Shown here piece after piece: positions 13,936 to 22,977 of a DNA stretch of 60,546 bases. Positions within the stretch are counted from its first letter, which is position 1. Every line of letters starts with the position of its first letter. The notes beneath the pieces were generated by a model. The model saw nothing but the letters and a program-made list of their open reading frames with translations, did no database searches and was not told the origin of the DNA. Source of the stretch: a virus; the IMG/VR virus record IMGVR_UViG_3300030101_000172, positions 1 through 60,546 of that record; one strand, written 5' to 3'. Position numbers and translations under genes: made by a program.

Positions 13936-14844
13936 TTACGCCCCTGGGGTTCCGAAAATTCCTAAAGGATCGGATACACCAAAAGAGTATCTTTCTCTAG
14001 CTTTATAACGACTATTACCTGTGTCAAAGTCAGCATCCATAGATGTTGCCATTGGACTACGTGTAAAGTGTTTTAAGCCGTTTGGTACGTCAGTTAATAA
14101 GAAGAAAGCATCTGTATCAGTCAAGTAATGATTGATAGTGTAGCCCTCTGGGATAGAACCATTATTCTTTATTGCGTTTAGGTCATTATCCGCTGATCCT
14201 ACTCTTCCTTCAGTTTCTAACAATCTTGTTGCCACAAACTGTAGATTCGGTGGGATTATTAACTTTCTAGGTTTTGCTGCGATGAGTAGTCCTCTCTCAT
14301 CTGTCCACGCTGCGATCTGAATAACAGCGGCTTCCAAAGAAGTTTCGTTAAGATCGGCTGGAGTAGCAAACTCGTTTGAGTTAGTTCCACCACTTACCAA
14401 TGGGTGTGCAGTAGAACAAAGCTCCACTCCATCTCCATAAGTAGTACCTGAGTCAAAAGCATTATTTAAAATGTTTGCTGCTTTTACCTGTTTGGTATAC
14501 GCCATAGCACGAGCAAGTGCTTTTGTATAACGTGCTGACAAGGAGTCATACAAGTTATCTTCGATAGCCTCTTCTGTTATTGAAAAGCCCATCGCCACTG
14601 TTTCGTGTGTATAGCGAGCGGTGAATGCTTCCTGTGCAGTGTCATATTCGATGGCAGAACCTTCGTCTTTGACTGGTGCGGCAGAGAAGCCTGATAGTTT
14701 AGTTTCTTCTTCAAAAGATCTATCAGAAGTCTCGGATTCAAAGATTTCTGAATGTTCTTCAGTATATTTAGCGTATTCTAAACCGAATAACGCATTAAGA
14801 CCAGGAAGAAGCTCTTTAAGAAGTTGTGCTCTTGAAATTGCCAT
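13936..14844 (-). CDS. major capsid protein (HK97-type fold likely)
   Basis: A 302-residue protein. Conserved-looking segments are LLPGLNALFGLEYAKYTEEHSEIFE, the GFSITEEAIEDNLYDSLSARYTKALARAMAYTKQVKAANILNNAF helical spine, LCSTAHPLVSGGT, RKLIIPPNLQFVATRLL, and a C-terminal YKARERYSFGVSDPLGIFG. These match the Mu gpT-like / HK97-fold major capsid group common in marine phages. It follows the scaffold and a capsid-area protein and precedes a strong terminator, as expected for a highly expressed capsid gene. The start has an AGGAGG site. Confident on role, less so on exact family. Confidence 0.85.
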   Translation of the reverse strand: MAISRAQLLKELLPGLNALFGLEYAKYTEEHSEIFESETSDRSFEEETKLSGFSAAPVKDEGSAIEYDTAQEAFTARYTHETVAMGFSITEEAIEDNLYDSLSARYTKALARAMAYTKQVKAANILNNAFDSGTTYGDGVELCSTAHPLVSGGTNSNEFATPADLNETSLEAAVIQIAAWTDERGLLIAAKPRKLIIPPNLQFVATRLLETEGRVGSADNDLNAIKNNGSIPEGYTINHYLTDTDAFFLLTDVPNGLKHFTRSPMATSMDADFDTGNSRYKARERYSFGVSDPLGIFGTPGA

Positions 14845-14856
14845 TGTCTATTCCTC

Positions 14857-15492
14857 CTACAGTCCAACAGGGTTACGATAAGCGTGTCCACCAATGAACA
14901 CATTACTGCCATTGTCAGTATGTGTGCTGTAGATAACAAGCACTTCTTGGAATGTATCTGATCCCGTTGCTGTGCTGTCAACCACATCAATAATCTGAAA
15001 TGGTAGTGTCGAAGTAGTAGCAACAGAGCTGTTAATAGCTAATTTGGATCTTCCGTTAGTAGTATTTAATGTATTACTAATGATTGAAGCCTTATTACCA
15101 ATAACAGTTCTTCCCAATGTTGCCATTGTTGTACCTGAAGAGCAGATAGCTACTTTCAATATAATGTCAGGGTCATCAACAACAAAAGCACTGATATCGC
15201 TAGCAACAATGCTGCCAGGATATTGATTTCTGAATGTTAATTGTCCTGTATTTGGGTCTGTAAAACTGCAACCCATGAAAACACCTAGTGTTCCAGTAGC
15301 TGGAAAAGCAGTTGTACTTCCGTCTCGCTCGATTGTTCCGTCATTTACACGTTTTACTAAATCGCCTTTTCCGATAGCTGTGCCATAATTGCTAGCTATC
15401 TTCATTTGTCTAGTAGCACCTGCATAGTGACGACCACCAATCAAACCAACGGGGACTAGCCCGTAAGGGGCATCAAGATTTGGGTAAGCCAT
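14857..15492 (-). CDS. capsid-associated structural protein, 211 residues
   Basis: It begins MAYPNLDAPYGLVPVGLIGGRHYAGATRQ, a start very common in a conserved protein just upstream of the major capsid gene of marine phages. The remainder is beta-rich (LGVFMGCSFTDPNTG, FRNQYPGSIVASDISAFVVDDPD). It ends GGHAYRNPVGL. It is possibly a head decoration or minor head protein. The gene is 12 bases upstream of the capsid gene in the transcript and has AGGAG in its leader. Confidence 0.7.
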   Translation of the reverse strand: MAYPNLDAPYGLVPVGLIGGRHYAGATRQMKIASNYGTAIGKGDLVKRVNDGTIERDGSTTAFPATGTLGVFMGCSFTDPNTGQLTFRNQYPGSIVASDISAFVVDDPDIILKVAICSSGTTMATLGRTVIGNKASIISNTLNTTNGRSKLAINSSVATTSTLPFQIIDVVDSTATGSDTFQEVLVIYSTHTDNGSNVFIGGHAYRNPVGL

Positions 15493-15514
15493 AGCTTTGG
15501 TCTCCTGTTAAAAT

Positions 15515-15964
15515 TTAATTACCTTTTCCAAAAGTGATCTTCGTTTTTCTATCATTAAAGAGAGGCATACGAGGATCGTTTTCTCGCATGAGGTTGTTGT
15601 CTACTGATCTCATCTGATTATCGGTCTGTTGTTTAAAAAACGCAGTCCTTTCTTCTTTAAGTTCAATCGGAGCCTTACACAGCATTAACCCTCCTATTAC
15701 AATGTTATCTTTGAATTTATCGTTTTCAATAGTTACCAAAGTAATTTCTGGATGGTCAGATGCTTTCACAGGTTCCCAACCCTCACGTAATTTTGAGGAA
15801 ACATTGGTGGCATCAACTTGACCTTGTGTGGTTGTTCGTATCCAACGGTATGTGTATCCTGCCTCTTCTTTTGGAGCGGGCAATGTTTCTGGCCTCCTCC
15901 AAGCCTGTTTTCGAGTAGTAGTTTCACGTACAGTTTGTTCACGATTTATTCTATTCTCAGCCAT
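15515..15964 (-). CDS. conserved capsid-cluster protein, 149 residues
   Basis: MAENRINREQTVRETTTRKQAWRRPETLP is followed by YTYRWIRTTTQGQVDATNVSSKLREGWEPVKASDHPE, then DNIVIGGLMLCKAPIELKEERTAFFKQQ and a C-terminal DPRMPLFNDRKTKITFGKG. This conserved protein sits between scaffold and capsid genes in related marine phages. Its biochemical function is unknown; a role in head assembly is inferred. The start overlaps the scaffold stop (TAATG). Confidence 0.65.
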   Translation of the reverse strand: MAENRINREQTVRETTTRKQAWRRPETLPAPKEEAGYTYRWIRTTTQGQVDATNVSSKLREGWEPVKASDHPEITLVTIENDKFKDNIVIGGLMLCKAPIELKEERTAFFKQQTDNQMRSVDNNLMRENDPRMPLFNDRKTKITFGKGN

Positions 15965-17028
15965 TATTTTTTCCTCATTTCTTCTGCAACCTTCTTGGCG
16001 TATAACTCAAGTGGGACTCCAAGTCGATTAGCGAGATTTACTTGTGTTTGCGTTAGTCTGACCTTTTTAGGTGCTGTGCTCCGTGTAGCGGGTGCAACCA
16101 CATTGTTTAGCTTCGGCTTTTCGGTCTCAGTCTCTTCTTCTATTTCATTGTCCTCAAAATTCTCTGGGAACAATTTTCGCATACGAGCATCTATGGTCGA
16201 ATAGTACTCATCGGTTTTGGCGTAGTCGTTGCCATGTTGTTTAACAAGTTTGCTGTGCAACCCCAAAGCGTAACTTGTCATCTCGTCATCAACGCCATAC
16301 CATTGGTTTTTATCATGCCAACTCGATGCCTTTTGGTCAACGACTGGGGGTGGGGTGTTCCCTCCTTTATTTTGTACCTCACTATTTTCTTCTTGTAAAG
16401 CGGGTATTTTAAAATTATCTAACTTATCAGATTTAATTTTAGCAGCAGTTATACTTTCTTGAGCTGTGACTACAGCTTCTGAATCACCAGCATCATAAGC
16501 TACTTTATATGCTCTTTTAGCTTCATCTAGGTCTTTCTCTGCTGCTTTCTTAGCAGCTTCTAGCATAGCTGTCTGATTTTTATTTTGAGTTTCTTTTAGT
16601 TTATTATTTTCATCTACAAGCCTTTTTGCTAAACTTTCAAGCTCTTGTTTCTCACGAAACGCTGCTTCTTTAGCTCTACGCTCATCATGATAACCCTTAC
16701 TAAAATGTTTTATTCTGTTACGAACTTTATCAGAGTATTCTCCTAACTCTTCTTCTGTAACATCAGCAGGAGGCTCAGATGGCTTGCGGCCTCTATCTGC
16801 TTTAGGGACATCATTAACAACTTCTATTTCGTAGTTGTCTTCTTTTGTTTCTTTTTTATTTTCGGTCTGCCCTTTTTCTTCTTTGGAGTCTCCGTCAGTG
16901 GCAGAGGCTTTTCCAGAAATGTCAATTTCGACAGCACTAGATTTTTCAACTTCGATAGTATTGTTTTCATTTTTGTTATCATTTGTGTCCTCGTCAGGAA
17001 ATTTATATTCTACTTTTTGGAATGGCAT
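15964..17028 (-). CDS. scaffolding protein
   Basis: A 354-residue protein of low hydrophobicity. It has an acidic/Lys-rich N-terminus (about residues 1-95), a long predicted coiled coil (DERRAKEAAFREKQELESLAKRLVDE, about 115-200), a Pro-rich linker (GGNTPPPVVDQ) and a basic C-terminus (RLTQTQVNLANRLGVPLELYAKKVAEEMRKK). The helical, highly charged make-up and position between portal and capsid genes are typical of phage scaffolds, which line the procapsid and leave before packaging. No protease motif was seen. Confidence 0.75.
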   Translation of the reverse strand: MPFQKVEYKFPDEDTNDNKNENNTIEVEKSSAVEIDISGKASATDGDSKEEKGQTENKKETKEDNYEIEVVNDVPKADRGRKPSEPPADVTEEELGEYSDKVRNRIKHFSKGYHDERRAKEAAFREKQELESLAKRLVDENNKLKETQNKNQTAMLEAAKKAAEKDLDEAKRAYKVAYDAGDSEAVVTAQESITAAKIKSDKLDNFKIPALQEENSEVQNKGGNTPPPVVDQKASSWHDKNQWYGVDDEMTSYALGLHSKLVKQHGNDYAKTDEYYSTIDARMRKLFPENFEDNEIEEETETEKPKLNNVVAPATRSTAPKKVRLTQTQVNLANRLGVPLELYAKKVAEEMRKK

Positions 17029-17038
17029 TGTTTACTCC

Positions 17039-17425
17039 CTACATTGCTCTTTTAATACCAGTCGGATCAGCTATAACAGCTTCTATAGAATCGTCATTCA
17101 TTAGACGATACTCTAATCCATTGACTGTAAATCTTGTACCTGTATTAGCACGGAACATCACATAGTCTCCTTGCTTACACCAAGCCCCTGTCGGAAATCT
17201 TTCTTTATCCGCATATGCTTGATCGCCCATATCCATAACTAATCCCATTATGGACATTATGTGATCGTGCCTTTTAGTAGTATCTGTTTTTAATATATTA
17301 CTACCCTCATATGTATCTTTTTGTTGAGGTAATGCCACTAAAACACGATACCCTACAGGTTTAGGGAGTTGTGCATCTATTTCTTTATCAGTTAGCACTG
17401 TCTGATCTATTGCTGGTTCACTCAT
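17039..17425 (-). CDS. GroES-like co-chaperonin (Cpn10)
   Basis: A 128-residue protein. From about residue 21: KPVGYRVLVALP (first beta strand of Cpn10), a flexible TYEGSNILKTDTTKRH stretch in the place of the GroEL-binding mobile loop, then GLVMDMGDQAY, WCKQGDYVMFRANTG and NGLEYRLMNDDSIEAVI. These correspond to the G.V..vG, .GD.V.f and ...l..DdIlai elements of GroES. Phage Cpn10s such as T4 gp31 adapt host GroEL to fold capsid protein, which suits its place between portal and scaffold. I chose the ATG at 17425 (overlapping the preceding stop region) over an in-frame GTG at 17431. Confidence 0.7.
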   Translation of the reverse strand: MSEPAIDQTVLTDKEIDAQLPKPVGYRVLVALPQQKDTYEGSNILKTDTTKRHDHIMSIMGLVMDMGDQAYADKERFPTGAWCKQGDYVMFRANTGTRFTVNGLEYRLMNDDSIEAVIADPTGIKRAM

Positions 17426-17615
17426 CTTCACCGTTCTCCTGTTGACGCACGAGGTCTTCTATTATACCGATACTGACTCCTAGACCTCGGATTAAGCCAG
17501 TAACTTCCTTATATTGTGCGTAGTCCTTTGGGCCACCACTTGTAAGAAACTGTATTGAAGTTAGTTTTTGCTCTTCTATATTTTTCTTTAAAACATCTAA
17601 GACTGTTAACCCCAT
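17418..17615 (-). CDS. small conserved protein, 65 residues
   Basis: MGLTVLDVLKKNIEEQKLTSIQF is followed by TSGGPKDYAQYKEVTGLIRGLG, ending RQQENGEDE. It is helical and acidic at the C-terminus. It lies directly after the portal stop and overlaps the co-chaperonin gene. The KDYAQYKEVTGLIRGL motif is familiar from short proteins beside phage portal genes. Function unknown. Confidence 0.65.
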   Translation of the reverse strand: MGLTVLDVLKKNIEEQKLTSIQFLTSGGPKDYAQYKEVTGLIRGLGVSIGIIEDLVRQQENGEDE

Positions 17616-20066
17616 TTATTTACCTTTCATCGTTTTCATTATATCTAACTCTAATTTACCTTTATTAAATCGAGTATCTTCTTTTATTTTAGCCCCTGCT
17701 TTTTGAGCGTCTAAGGCTATTTCAGCTTTATTTACCTTTATTTCTTCTGTTTTTAATCTAGCATCAACAGCATCTTTCTTCTCTTTTCTTATCTGTTCTT
17801 TTTGTTTTATCTGTGTATCTGCTGCATCTTTTTGTGCTTTTCTTTGTATGTCAGCTTGTCTAATCTGTAATTCCTGCTGTTTCATTTGATTTACAGGGTC
17901 TTGAGCTGCCTGTTGAGCTTGTCTTTGGGCTGCCTGTTGTTTATGTGCTTGTGTTAATTGCTGTCCAGCATCAGCTACAAGTCTAGCAAGATTAACTTCT
18001 ATATCCTCTGGTAACTCTTCATTAGGATTAGGTAGAGGTGCTCCGAGTCGCTCTTCTATTTGTTTTCTGTAGTTAAACGCTAAATGTTCTGCTATGTGAG
18101 CCTGCAATGAAGCCATTATTTGTTGTGCCTGTGGGTTTTGTCCTATCATTTGTGCAATAGCAGGATCTTGCATGAAAGCTGTATGTGTTTTTATATGTGC
18201 ATCATGATCTTGATATATAAATGCTCTCATAGGTTTACCAGTCAATGCGTTCATATTCTCACTAACAGGGTCAGCAGGTTTTAAATCTTCTTGCATAGGT
18301 ATTAGTTTATCTGCGTTTTTAACACCTAAAACCTCTATCATCTGACGATGTAGTTGTTTTAAATCATATATCTGTGGTGCAGATGTAGCCATTTGTAATA
18401 CAGCTTGATATTGCACAACCCTCTGAGCCATGGTTGTACTATTAGGATCACTAACAGGTATAACATCAACTAAACCATAATCAGCTTGTCTAGCACTCAT
18501 CTCGCCTCTGGCAGGCTGATAAGAATATTGTGCTGGTGCGTATTCTGCTATTATAGTTTTTAGTAATTTAAACTCTTGTTTCATGGCATAATGTACACGA
18601 GCCTGTACTGCTGCCATAGGTTTTAAAGTTCTTTCTAATAAGGCAAGTGTTGTTCCAACTGGGGCATTTGCTGACATATCAGATATATTTGTATCACTGA
18701 TAGCTCCTAATCTTCTACCTTCTGCTGTTATGCTGTTTAATAAAGCCAACAAAGTTTGGCTAGGCTCTTTGTACGGAAGTGGCATGATATTGTCACGAAT
18801 ACTACCTGATGGCACATCCACATCTTTAAACTCCCCAGGCTCTATCGGTGTATCGTCACCTTTGATTCTTAGACCTCTGGACTTCAAACCCCCTGGGAGA
18901 TTAGATAATGTACCTGCGTCAACAAGTTGTCTTATAATAGATGTACCTGCACGAGCGTATCCACCTATGATATGTATCAAGCCAAGCCCATAGAATCCAA
19001 ACCCAGGGACGTAAGCATAATGTACGAAATGCTGACGTTTAAGTGTAAGGGGATCTTCAGGGTTCCAATTTCTACGTATTGATAGTACCTCACCAGTTCC
19101 TCGTTCAATACTAACAACATACGGCTTGGCTATCTCTTCTTCTGAGTCATCTATACCTTCAATAACTAAATCGGCATGGACTTCGTATATTGTGTATCTA
19201 TCATCATCCGTTAAAGAATATCCCCCTTCTTCAGCTTTTCTTTCTTCTATATCTGTGTGGTATGGTTGTGGTTCTCCTAGATCATCTATTTCTCTATAAA
19301 AACCAGCAACTTGTAGCTTCTTTAATTCATTTTTTGTTTTTCTCATTACGTGAGTGACACGTTCTGCTGTCTCTATGTGTGACGCACCATAAGGAACTAT
19401 TACATCTTCTGCAGGTATATACAATGACATCTGTCTACCCATGTTAGGATCATAATATACTTTTTTAAATGCTGAACCTGCTAATCCTAAATTATACAAT
19501 AATCTTTCATGCTCAGAGCGATATTCTACCATACGTTCTGTAAGCTCATAGTTCATATCAGCCCTTACACGATTAGCTGCTTCTTCTTTTTCTTTTGTTT
19601 CGTCACCTAATATCTTTGTTTTCACAGGCCCTGCTGCTGGGAAAGTTTCACTCATTGTTTCAGCCTGGAACCGTATAGCAGCTTCTGCTAACACGTTAGA
19701 GTATACTCCACAAGCCCCTTCCCAGGGCTCTGTGCGTTCCTCATACTTAAATCCTAACACGTCAAGCCCTTTTACAAACGTATCTGCCCACTCTTTTCTA
19801 CTTTGAGTATCTGCATCTATAAGACCCACTATGTCAGAAGATAGTGTATTTAATATATCTTCTTCTAATTCTTCAGCAATATTAGCACTAAAACCACCTT
19901 TTTTAGTATCATCCCCAGGGACTATGGTAACCTCTACACTACCATCATCTAGTGTGACCATATCAGGATTTACTATTTCAATCTCTAAATCAGGCTCTGG
20001 TAATTTACCATTTGTCTGTATTCCTTCACCCATGATATTAGGAGTTAATGCTTTTTCTATTGCCAT
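17616..20066 (-). CDS. portal protein
   Basis: An 816-residue protein, with the portal core at about residues 85-600. Notable segments are EERTEPWEGACGVYSNVLAEAAIRFQAET, EHERLLYNLGLAGSAFKKVYYD, YIPAEDVIVPYGA, FYGLGLIHIIGGYARAGTSIIRQLVDAGTLSN and MAAVQARVHYAMKQEFKLLK. The C-terminal 170 residues are Gln/Lys-rich coiled coil (QKDAADTQIKQKEQIRKEKKDAVD), fitting a portal barrel. The length is like P22-type portals with barrel extension. It follows the terminase directly. It forms the dodecameric DNA gate of the head. Confidence 0.85.
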   Translation of the reverse strand: MAIEKALTPNIMGEGIQTNGKLPEPDLEIEIVNPDMVTLDDGSVEVTIVPGDDTKKGGFSANIAEELEEDILNTLSSDIVGLIDADTQSRKEWADTFVKGLDVLGFKYEERTEPWEGACGVYSNVLAEAAIRFQAETMSETFPAAGPVKTKILGDETKEKEEAANRVRADMNYELTERMVEYRSEHERLLYNLGLAGSAFKKVYYDPNMGRQMSLYIPAEDVIVPYGASHIETAERVTHVMRKTKNELKKLQVAGFYREIDDLGEPQPYHTDIEERKAEEGGYSLTDDDRYTIYEVHADLVIEGIDDSEEEIAKPYVVSIERGTGEVLSIRRNWNPEDPLTLKRQHFVHYAYVPGFGFYGLGLIHIIGGYARAGTSIIRQLVDAGTLSNLPGGLKSRGLRIKGDDTPIEPGEFKDVDVPSGSIRDNIMPLPYKEPSQTLLALLNSITAEGRRLGAISDTNISDMSANAPVGTTLALLERTLKPMAAVQARVHYAMKQEFKLLKTIIAEYAPAQYSYQPARGEMSARQADYGLVDVIPVSDPNSTTMAQRVVQYQAVLQMATSAPQIYDLKQLHRQMIEVLGVKNADKLIPMQEDLKPADPVSENMNALTGKPMRAFIYQDHDAHIKTHTAFMQDPAIAQMIGQNPQAQQIMASLQAHIAEHLAFNYRKQIEERLGAPLPNPNEELPEDIEVNLARLVADAGQQLTQAHKQQAAQRQAQQAAQDPVNQMKQQELQIRQADIQRKAQKDAADTQIKQKEQIRKEKKDAVDARLKTEEIKVNKAEIALDAQKAGAKIKEDTRFNKGKLELDIMKTMKGK

Positions 20067-21616
20067 TAGTAATATCCACTTCCTCTACGTTTAAAGTATT
20101 GAACTTCTTCTGGTTCATCACTTGGTAGTCTTATAAACCCACCCTGCCTGAATCGCATTAATGCCATAACAGTTGAGTCAACTAAGTCATCATGACTCAT
20201 AAACGGAAATCCTGCAACTTCTTCTATGACTTCTTCTGCCCATCTAGTCTCTGGAACCCAACATAATCCAGATGATACTATATCAGATACAGAGTTTAGT
20301 CTAGCTAGTTTATCTCCTGATCCTCTATGTGGGGTATACTCCTGTATCGGCAACCCCATCCTACGCATTTCCTGATACAGAGCAACACCAGAGTTTTTCT
20401 TCTCCACAATAAAAGAATCAGGCTCCCACTCTGTATATTCTTCCATAGCCATATTTTTTAACTCTGGGAACTCCATACGCTTTTTTATACTATTTAACAA
20501 TATAATATTATAATTATCTACCTCCTCATTAAAAAATACACCCCACGTTGTAAGTGCTGTATAGTCAGCACGATTATGTGTTTCTGCTGCTGCATCTAAA
20601 GACATGATGACATACTCACACTCTGGTGGGTATTCTTTCTTCCATAACTGCCACCACTCTCTTTTTACAAGTGCGGCTTCCTCTGCTGTGGGTTCTTGTT
20701 GGTATTGTGCGTTCCACTGGAATGTAGGCATAGATGCTTTTGTTCTTAACAAAGCCTCCATGTCAAAGAACTCAGGCCACAAAGGTTTCTGTTCTGATTT
20801 TTTTGTTTTCTTATTTACTATGTCCAATATAGCAGGAAACTCCACAACCTCATACTGGTCAGCTCTATCATTCTGTGTCATATCTCTAGTCACACGCCCC
20901 GTCAAATCATCCATGTGCCAACGTGTTTGTATGATAGCCACACGTCCCCCAGGCATTAAACGAGTCCGTGCACCAAATGTAAACCACTCATACGCTTTCT
21001 CAAATGTACTAAAATTACCATTTATAACATCTTGCTCTGAGTGTGGGTCATCCACTAATAACAAGTCCGCTCCTCTACCAGCCAAGGCTGAACCTATGCC
21101 ACAAGCATAATATTCGCCACCAAAATTAGTGTTCCATCTACCTGCAGATTTAGAATCCACAGCCAAACTCACGTTAGGAAATATAGCTTGATACTCGTTT
21201 GTAGAGATCAGATTACGTACTTTTCTACCAAAATCTACGGCTAAATCTGTGGTGTGTGATACCATCATGACTTTCTTATTAGGATTTCTACCTAAAAACC
21301 ATGCAGGAAAGAATATAGATACCAACTGTGATTTACCATGGCGTGGTGGTATGTTTACACATATTCTATCTTTGTTACCCTGTTCTATATCCATAAGAAG
21401 ATCGGCTAACATCCTGTGATGTTTACCTACAATGTAATCAGGCTGCATATGCTTACAAAACTCTATAAGATCATCATACACTGACTTTGTGTATTTTCTT
21501 TTCCCCAACTCATCCACGAGTTTATCTATTTCTTGGACTTCTTCGGGCGAGAAACTATCCAGATTATCTAACATCTGTTGTACTTCAACCTCTGTAAAGT
21601 CTAAATTTTCAATCAT
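20066..21616 (-). CDS. terL: terminase large subunit
   Basis: A 516-residue packaging motor. Walker A is PPRHGKSQ (about 90-97) and Walker B is LLLVDDPH. Coupling and arginine-type segments include TRWHMDDLTGRV. The C-terminal nuclease has SLDAAAETHNRADYTALT (first acidic residue), IVEKKNSGVALYQE and HDDLVDSTVMAL (last acidic pair). This is the standard ATPase plus RNase-H-like nuclease that cuts and pumps concatemeric DNA. It overlaps the upstream gene by 8 bases and the portal by TAATG. Headful packaging would suit the apparent circular permutation, but that is inferred. Confidence 0.95.
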   Translation of the reverse strand: MIENLDFTEVEVQQMLDNLDSFSPEEVQEIDKLVDELGKRKYTKSVYDDLIEFCKHMQPDYIVGKHHRMLADLLMDIEQGNKDRICVNIPPRHGKSQLVSIFFPAWFLGRNPNKKVMMVSHTTDLAVDFGRKVRNLISTNEYQAIFPNVSLAVDSKSAGRWNTNFGGEYYACGIGSALAGRGADLLLVDDPHSEQDVINGNFSTFEKAYEWFTFGARTRLMPGGRVAIIQTRWHMDDLTGRVTRDMTQNDRADQYEVVEFPAILDIVNKKTKKSEQKPLWPEFFDMEALLRTKASMPTFQWNAQYQQEPTAEEAALVKREWWQLWKKEYPPECEYVIMSLDAAAETHNRADYTALTTWGVFFNEEVDNYNIILLNSIKKRMEFPELKNMAMEEYTEWEPDSFIVEKKNSGVALYQEMRRMGLPIQEYTPHRGSGDKLARLNSVSDIVSSGLCWVPETRWAEEVIEEVAGFPFMSHDDLVDSTVMALMRFRQGGFIRLPSDEPEEVQYFKRRGSGYY

Positions 21617-22250
21617 TTTTTAGCTTCCAAAAGTACTCATCTGTGTCCCCAAGACGATATTCGTTACCATTTTCTACCTGATATTCTATTGTACTGACCT
21701 TAAAATCAGGCTTCAGTGGTTCTGTAGGTGTCAACGAGTTATCATATAACCTCATTCTATTGTTAGGATATAGACAATATTGTCCGTTATTTAATTGTAA
21801 CAAGTTAAAAGATTTATGTTCTTCAGGGGTTTCACTAGTGCTATAGTCAATAACATTCTCATCACCGTGATAATTATCCAATGTGCATACATATTTGCCT
21901 TTTTGTATGCCAAAATCTCTTGTAAGTACCTCAAAATCCATAGAACCTATGAATTGTTTACATATCGCAGTCACATTATAGTCCATGCAGTTCCAAAACT
22001 GCAGATTTGGTAGATCCATATCCTCTTCAGGGATTCTTTCTTTAGATAAAAACGCAGAAATAGGTAATTTATCGAACAAAGCTCCATATTTTGGTAAAAA
22101 AGTTTCAAAATAAAAGGCCCTGCCTGGGATTGACTTGGCAGAAATCCAAACTCCCTCTACAAATTCACCAAAACCACTCTGATGGTTCATTAAATACTCT
22201 TTTCGTACCCAAACTTTATGTGCTGGGAGGTTACAAATCAATTTACTCAT
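21609..22250 (-). CDS. conserved protein between the terminase genes, 213 residues
   Basis: MSKLICNLPAHKVWVRKEYLMNHQSGFGEFVEG opens a protein rich in aromatic residues (AFYFETFLPKYG, LQFWNCMDYNVTAICKQF, NNGQYCLYPNNRMRLYD). The H.VWVRKEYL.....G.GE...G.W.S.KS..GRA..FE..LP.YGALFDKLPI pattern looks like a conserved marine phage family always near the terminase. Function unknown. It overlaps both neighbours by 8 bases, implying translational coupling. Confidence 0.65.
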   Translation of the reverse strand: MSKLICNLPAHKVWVRKEYLMNHQSGFGEFVEGVWISAKSIPGRAFYFETFLPKYGALFDKLPISAFLSKERIPEEDMDLPNLQFWNCMDYNVTAICKQFIGSMDFEVLTRDFGIQKGKYVCTLDNYHGDENVIDYSTSETPEEHKSFNLLQLNNGQYCLYPNNRMRLYDNSLTPTEPLKPDFKVSTIEYQVENGNEYRLGDTDEYFWKLKND

Positions 22251-22836
22251 CTTTTAATCCAAGTTCCTCTTCTACATTTAAAGATTCACCATCTATAAGC
22301 ACTGCTTCTTCGACTGAATCTTCTACTTTTACTAATTTATTTAACTTATCACGTAATTTTTCTCGTAAATCGTCAGTTGATTGGTGTGTTATAGTCACTT
22401 CTGACTTTTCTGCAAACAAACCAACGTCAGATATCTTACCCAAAAGCTCCAAAGCACGTATTCGTACCTTGGGATCAGGGTTTTCAGTCTCTAACAATAA
22501 CTTGTTAGTCACTAAATGCCGTACATGGACAGCACTTTTTACAACAGACTGTCCAAATTCTTTTAATATACTATCAGTTAATACCAAAGATGCAGGTGTA
22601 AGTGCAGCCATTTTATTATTTGTGGCTTTCTTTGAGGTTTTATCAGGATTCTCTGCATACGCCAACGTAAGTTTAGCTGCAATATCCTTGTCTTCTGCAT
22701 TTGGATTTAAGTCAAGACCGTGCTTTGACAGCTCTTCTGCTGTATTTTTTGAGGCTTCTGCACGAGCTTTTAAATCCATCTCTGGTAAACTCGGTTTCAA
22801 TTCCACGCCCATCTCAGGTTCTGCGGTTATGGTCAT
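22243..22836 (-). CDS. terS: probable terminase small subunit
   Basis: A 197-residue alpha-helical, charged protein. A conserved-looking core spans GQSVVKSAVHVRHLVTNKLLLETENPDPKVRIRALELLGKISDVGLFAEKSEVTITHQST (about 105-165), followed by a C-terminal helix (DLREKLRDKLNKLVKVEDSVEE). It is the first gene of the leftward arm, upstream of the large terminase, as expected for the DNA-recognition subunit. I chose the ATG at 22836; an upstream TTG at 22890 would add a non-conserved peptide. The promoter's -10 box lies only 7 bases before this ATG, so the message may be leaderless. Confidence 0.65.
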   Translation of the reverse strand: MTITAEPEMGVELKPSLPEMDLKARAEASKNTAEELSKHGLDLNPNAEDKDIAAKLTLAYAENPDKTSKKATNNKMAALTPASLVLTDSILKEFGQSVVKSAVHVRHLVTNKLLLETENPDPKVRIRALELLGKISDVGLFAEKSEVTITHQSTDDLREKLRDKLNKLVKVEDSVEEAVLIDGESLNVEEELGLKDE

Positions 22837-22843
22837 GTTGATT

Positions 22844-22873
22844 AGTATATACACAAAAAATTTTTTTACGCAA
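22844..22873 (-). promoter_or_regulatory. leftward promoter for the structural arm
   Basis: Minus strand: TTGCGT (22873-22868), 18 bases, TATACT (22849-22844). The -10 matches consensus at 5 of 6 positions; the -35 keeps TTG. It ends 7 bases before the terminase-small ATG, so the transcript would start at or within a base or two of the start codon. Confidence 0.5.
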
Positions 22874-22977
22874 GTAGTTTGGGACTCCAAAGGGGGGGTC
22901 TCCTATTTTGAGCAAAACTGAAAATGTTTGTGGAAATTAGACATACATACGTGCGTACACGACAATATATACAAGTC

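Noticed and set aside
22091-22921. 276-codon plus-strand ORF over the terminase-small region
   Set aside because: Antisense to two coupled genes of the leftward arm and running through the leftward promoter; Ser/Phe-rich as expected for antisense.
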